Made by a program: the position numbers and the translations under genes
The notes under the pieces: model-generated
Database searches by the model: none
Seen by the model: the letters and a program-made list of their open reading frames with translations, nothing else
Told to the model about the DNA's origin: nothing
In this document: positions 5,227 to 7,998 of the stretch, in pieces
Numbering within the stretch: the stretch's first letter is position 1
How the letters are laid out: each line of letters opens with the position of its first letter
Assembly: GCA_026398285.1 (NCBI GenBank)
Contig: JAPLTI010000141.1
Span: forward strand, 1-7,998
Length of the DNA: 7,998 nt
Direction: 5' to 3'
DNA from: Verrucomicrobiota bacterium
GTDB taxonomy: Bacteria > Verrucomicrobiota > Verrucomicrobiia > Chthoniobacterales > Terrimicrobiaceae

Positions 5227-5937
5227 TTACTTGGTAAGCAAATCGGCGGTCAGTTCCTCTTCGGTCAATGCGCGATCGAAGACCTTTACGGCTTTGATCT
5301 CCATCCCGTAATCGGCTGGAGCGCCAACAAGGAATGGTTGGTTGACCTGCTTGATCGAAGGCAGAATGAACTTTTCACCCATATTGTGAGATTGCAGACG
5401 CTTTCCTTCATTCGAAAAGAGTGAAAGCGAAGCCAGTTGTCCGGCCTTCCAGCGAAACACAAAGATTCTCCAATTATCTGCCGGAATCGGAACAGAAAGG
5501 CTCTCGGAGCGAACACCCTTGATCGTCCCATCGGCACATATGCCAAATTTCATAAGTTGGTCCGCGCCGAGGAGCAAACCGACTGATCGATCGTTGGACG
5601 CAGGAAACCAGCGTCCCATGACAGGCAAAGACTGAGAGGGGGCGCCAAAACTGGTAAACTTCACCCTCAAAACCCAAGTGAATTCCTCGATCGAGAAGAG
5701 GGGATCTCCCTCGGCATAGGGAATTTCGATGGCCTTTTCGCTGTTTAAAGCCACGCAAGTGTTATTGGAACCGGCGGGCAACTCGGTAAGCTCCCGGGCT
5801 TTCTCGCTTTTGTCGACGGCCATACCGTTGCCAGCTTGGATGTTCAAGACAGGCTCCGGAATGGATTGGGCATTGAGCGAGCTTGCGGAAATAGAGAGGC
5901 AAGCGAGGAATGAGAGAAGTGTGGGCTTGGTTTTCAT
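5227..5937 (-). CDS. Secreted LamG / concanavalin A-like domain protein
   Basis: A 236-residue exported protein. The N-terminus has a basic start (MKTK), a hydrophobic core (LLSFLACLSISASSL) and a likely signal peptidase I site near residue 23 (LNA/QS). The rest reads as one LamG-type jelly-roll: FTWVLRVKF near 87-95, DNWRIFVFRWKAGQLASLSLF in the middle, and VKVFDRALTEEEL near the end, the classic closing motif of LamG domains. There are no catalytic residues of a known glycoside hydrolase family that I can name, so a carbohydrate-binding or structural role outside the cytoplasm is the best guess. It lies 42 bp after the GH42-like gene, suggesting one transcript. The start has no Shine-Dalgarno; the leader is rich in A and C. 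Confidence 0.85.
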   Translation of the reverse strand: MKTKPTLLSFLACLSISASSLNAQSIPEPVLNIQAGNGMAVDKSEKARELTELPAGSNNTCVALNSEKAIEIPYAEGDPLFSIEEFTWVLRVKFTSFGAPSQSLPVMGRWFPASNDRSVGLLLGADQLMKFGICADGTIKGVRSESLSVPIPADNWRIFVFRWKAGQLASLSLFSNEGKRLQSHNMGEKFILPSIKQVNQPFLVGAPADYGMEIKAVKVFDRALTEEELTADLLTK

Positions 5938-5979
5938 TATTTAGGGGTTTTGTTGTTTGGGTTTTGTGCTGGGGAATTT

Positions 5980-7998
5980 TTATTGACCTGCGCTCTCCGC
6001 ATTTTTTCCGCTCAGGATGATATTGTCTATGCGGACATTTCCGGGAGCTTGGGGACTGTCGGTTGCGCCCGAGAGGTAAATCTGGAAAGTCACCGGACGG
6101 GCCAACTTTTGCAGTGAGGGAGCCTGACTGAGATCGACGCTGTAGGAATCAAACTCTTCGTTGGTGTTGCCAGCGCGGTTTTGCAGGTCCCCTCCCCCGA
6201 CACGCTCGGTGCGACCATCCACTTCGGCATACACGGCGTATTGCTTGGGTGAATTTTCGTTGCTGCGCTGGACCATGAAATCCAAGCGTTCGAGGGCGAT
6301 AGTTTTCCCCGCAAACGGTGACGCCTTGAATCCAAACCAAGCGCCCTTCTGGACCAAGGCCTCTTCGGTGGCTGCGCCCAGGGCTTTGGCGTTGATGAAA
6401 AGCGAGTGTGGAGGAACCCCATTCCCGCTTATGTCGAGATGGCTGGCATCTATACCGGCCCCCGTTAGCAAGCCGGAGGCTTGTCCTGCAGGAAACTTCA
6501 CCACGGGTTGAAGATCTTTTGGCTTTGGTTTGTTGGCGGGATCGATGGTGAAATCCAACTGCACGAGTGTTCCCGGCTTGATCGGTGCGGCATTGCCAGG
6601 TGTGCTGCCAGGCAGGGTTTCCTTGTCGCCCAAGGCAAAAAGGTAGGTCTTGTAAGCTTCGAGATCTAACATGTGCTCCTTGGCAAAAGACTGCGATGGA
6701 AGCGCCCCGTTCACCTCCGAGAGTGCCGCAGGCGTTTTCAGAGAGATCAGGACATTGCCGCTCAACTGCGGATGAACCATGAGAAACTTTTCATTGGCGG
6801 CAACGGCATACTGGATGGGAGCTACACGCCAAGCAGCCGCACGCTCCGCGAGTGCGGCAATCGTGCTGCGGCGCAGAGAGTGGGTGCCGGCAAAGACACT
6901 GGTCCAGCCCTCATGCTTGCGCTCGGCGAAACCGCACAGGTTGCTGCCGGGGTAATTGGCGAGGCGACGGGCTTTGGGATCTTGCACAACCAGACCAAGC
7001 TGAGGATCCAGTTTCAGCCCCTCGGACTCACTGCGCAGGATTCCTTGGTCGATCTCGTCCCTGCTTTCAACAGCAAGTCGCAGGCTCCTGCTGCCACCCT
7101 TCACGCGCACCGCAAGGAGGTTGGTGCCTTTCTTTAGCTTGAGAGGGAAAACAAAGTTGTCGGAAGCAATATTGGGAAACTCATTTCCGAATCCCGCAGT
7201 ATCGAGAAGCTTCTCCCCATTGAGATACCAAGTCATCCACCAGTCGGCTCCCGCTCCGATGAGCACTTCGCGCTCCTCGGGGGATTCAATGCGAGTGAAG
7301 GCCCAGACAACCTCCTCGGGCGCCAGCACTCCAAGGGGCGAGAGATTCAGCATACCACCATTGCGTGTGATCGGAGAGGCCGTTTTGGTGATGCCGCCAA
7401 TTTCCATCTGTGCTGGAAGTTCCGATGGCACTGGCGTCTCGGTCGAGTTTGCGGAGAACGGCCCGAAAGCAGTCCACTCTGTAGGCAGCGCAAAGCTTGG
7501 GGCAGGCTTGCCAGAAAGCAAAGGTTCCGTCGAGGCTGAGGCGCTCGGAGACTTGGCCACAGCTGCAGGCACCACTTCCATGCCGATGATTTGACTCAGG
7601 CGGGCAGCATCTTTTTTCTGGAGATTGAAGCCCGTGCCTTGGAGGAAGCAGATGACATTGTTGTTTGCTTTGAGCTTCTCGATGGCGGCAGCGGTGGCAT
7701 CGTCGATCTCGAGGAGGTTGTTAAAAATGTAAAGCTTCGCGGCAGGCACCTTGCCGGCCTTGAAATCCTCCAAGTAGTAATAACCGTAAGGCACACCGGA
7801 GAGATCCAGTTCGGAACGCTGACCGCTGGACCATGTCATGTGCAGGTCGCCAAGCGCGCCTTTCAAATAATCTGTGGAGCGCTCGTCGTAGATGACGGCG
7901 ACTTCGGCACCAGTGGGAGCCCCTGCCGCCGTTCTTGCCTGCTCAAGCGAGTTACGCAAGACCGACATCTCGTGCTGAATGAGAGGATCCTGATGAGT
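5980..7998 (-). CDS. C-terminal part of a GH42-like beta-galactosidase-type protein with extra sugar-binding domains (partial)
   Basis: The frame is open to the window edge, so the 672 residues seen are only the C-terminal part; the ATG at 7968 is probably internal, since the ten codons before it are in frame. Residues about 30-145 look like the GH42 trimerisation-type Rossmann-like region (EVAVIYDER, GVPYGYYYLEDF, AKLYIFNNLLEIDD). A Ser/Ala/Pro linker (149-171) leads to a beta-sandwich (172-312) with WYLNGEKLLDT and LKKGTNLLAVRVKGG, as in sugar-binding domains. Residues 333-457 (LVVQDPKARRLANYPGSN, GWTSVFAG, NEKFLMVHPQLSG) resemble the region that normally follows the trimerisation domain. 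Residues about 478-665 form another beta-sandwich ending VRIDNIILSG. The catalytic barrel, if present, lies outside the window, so activity is unproven. The protein is probably secreted, but its N-terminus is not visible. Confidence 0.75.
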   Translation of the reverse strand, partial: THQDPLIQHEMSVLRNSLEQARTAAGAPTGAEVAVIYDERSTDYLKGALGDLHMTWSSGQRSELDLSGVPYGYYYLEDFKAGKVPAAKLYIFNNLLEIDDATAAAIEKLKANNNVICFLQGTGFNLQKKDAARLSQIIGMEVVPAAVAKSPSASASTEPLLSGKPAPSFALPTEWTAFGPFSANSTETPVPSELPAQMEIGGITKTASPITRNGGMLNLSPLGVLAPEEVVWAFTRIESPEEREVLIGAGADWWMTWYLNGEKLLDTAGFGNEFPNIASDNFVFPLKLKKGTNLLAVRVKGGSRSLRLAVESRDEIDQGILRSESEGLKLDPQLGLVVQDPKARRLANYPGSNLCGFAERKHEGWTSVFAGTHSLRRSTIAALAERAAAWRVAPIQYAVAANEKFLMVHPQLSGNVLISLKTPAALSEVNGALPSQSFAKEHMLDLEAYKTYLFALGDKETLPGSTPGNAAPIKPGTLVQLDFTIDPANKPKPKDLQPVVKFPAGQASGLLTGAGIDASHLDISGNGVPPHSLFINAKALGAATEEALVQKGAWFGFKASPFAGKTIALERLDFMVQRSNENSPKQYAVYAEVDGRTERVGGGDLQNRAGNTNEEFDSYSVDLSQAPSLQKLARPVTFQIYLSGATDSPQAPGNVRIDNIILSGKNAESAGQ

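Overview
The window is a slice of a carbohydrate-catabolism gene cluster in which every convincing gene lies on the minus strand, so transcription runs from right to left. High third-position GC, SD-poor start sites, a secreted LamG-type protein and a GH42-like protein packed with sugar-binding domains suggest a member of the PVC group, most likely a Verrucomicrobiota (Opitutae-like) polysaccharide degrader. That assignment is inferred from gene content and style; no marker gene is present.

Right to left: (i) 7998-5980, the C-terminal 672 residues of a large protein with a GH42 beta-galactosidase trimerisation-like region split by a sugar-binding beta-sandwich and followed by a C-terminal beta-sandwich; its N-terminus lies outside the window. 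(ii) 5937-5227, a small protein with a signal peptide and a LamG/concanavalin-like fold. (iii) 5226-5013, a 214-bp gap holding the decayed 3' end of an SGNH hydrolase gene plus a repeated leader. (iv) 5012-4266, an intact SGNH/GDSL hydrolase without signal peptide. (v) 4265-4179, a second copy of the same leader. (vi) 4178-3287, a NagB-like (glucosamine-6-phosphate isomerase/deaminase family) gene split by a frameshift near 3711-3725. (vii) 3272-2253, a PfkB-family sugar kinase. (viii) 2237-1926, a small protein that is probably a dimeric alpha/beta barrel. (ix) 1921-878, an amidohydrolase-2 family TIM-barrel enzyme. (x) 866-165, an AraD-type L-ribulose-5-phosphate 4-epimerase (class II aldolase superfamily). 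Genes vi to x are 4 to 15 bp apart and almost certainly one transcript. To the left (1-164) the sequence is AT-rich and carries no supported gene.

Read as a pathway, secreted or periplasmic proteins (GH42-like, LamG) would release or bind glycans. The cytoplasmic genes (SGNH esterase-like, kinase, NagB-like isomerase/deaminase, lactonase-like amidohydrolase, AraD epimerase) would de-esterify, phosphorylate, isomerise and feed a sugar toward the pentose-phosphate route. The exact sugar cannot be read from the sequence. The NagB-like protein lacks key NagB residues, so GlcN6P is not a safe assumption.

The most unusual structure is a 157-bp direct repeat (4188-4344 and 5020-5176, about 90% identical, no gaps). 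It couples the last codons of the SGNH gene to a structured leader that ends next to the start codon of the following gene. Each leader has a hairpin directly after the stop codon, preserved by compatible base changes, a 6-bp-period tract and a 9-bp-period tract.
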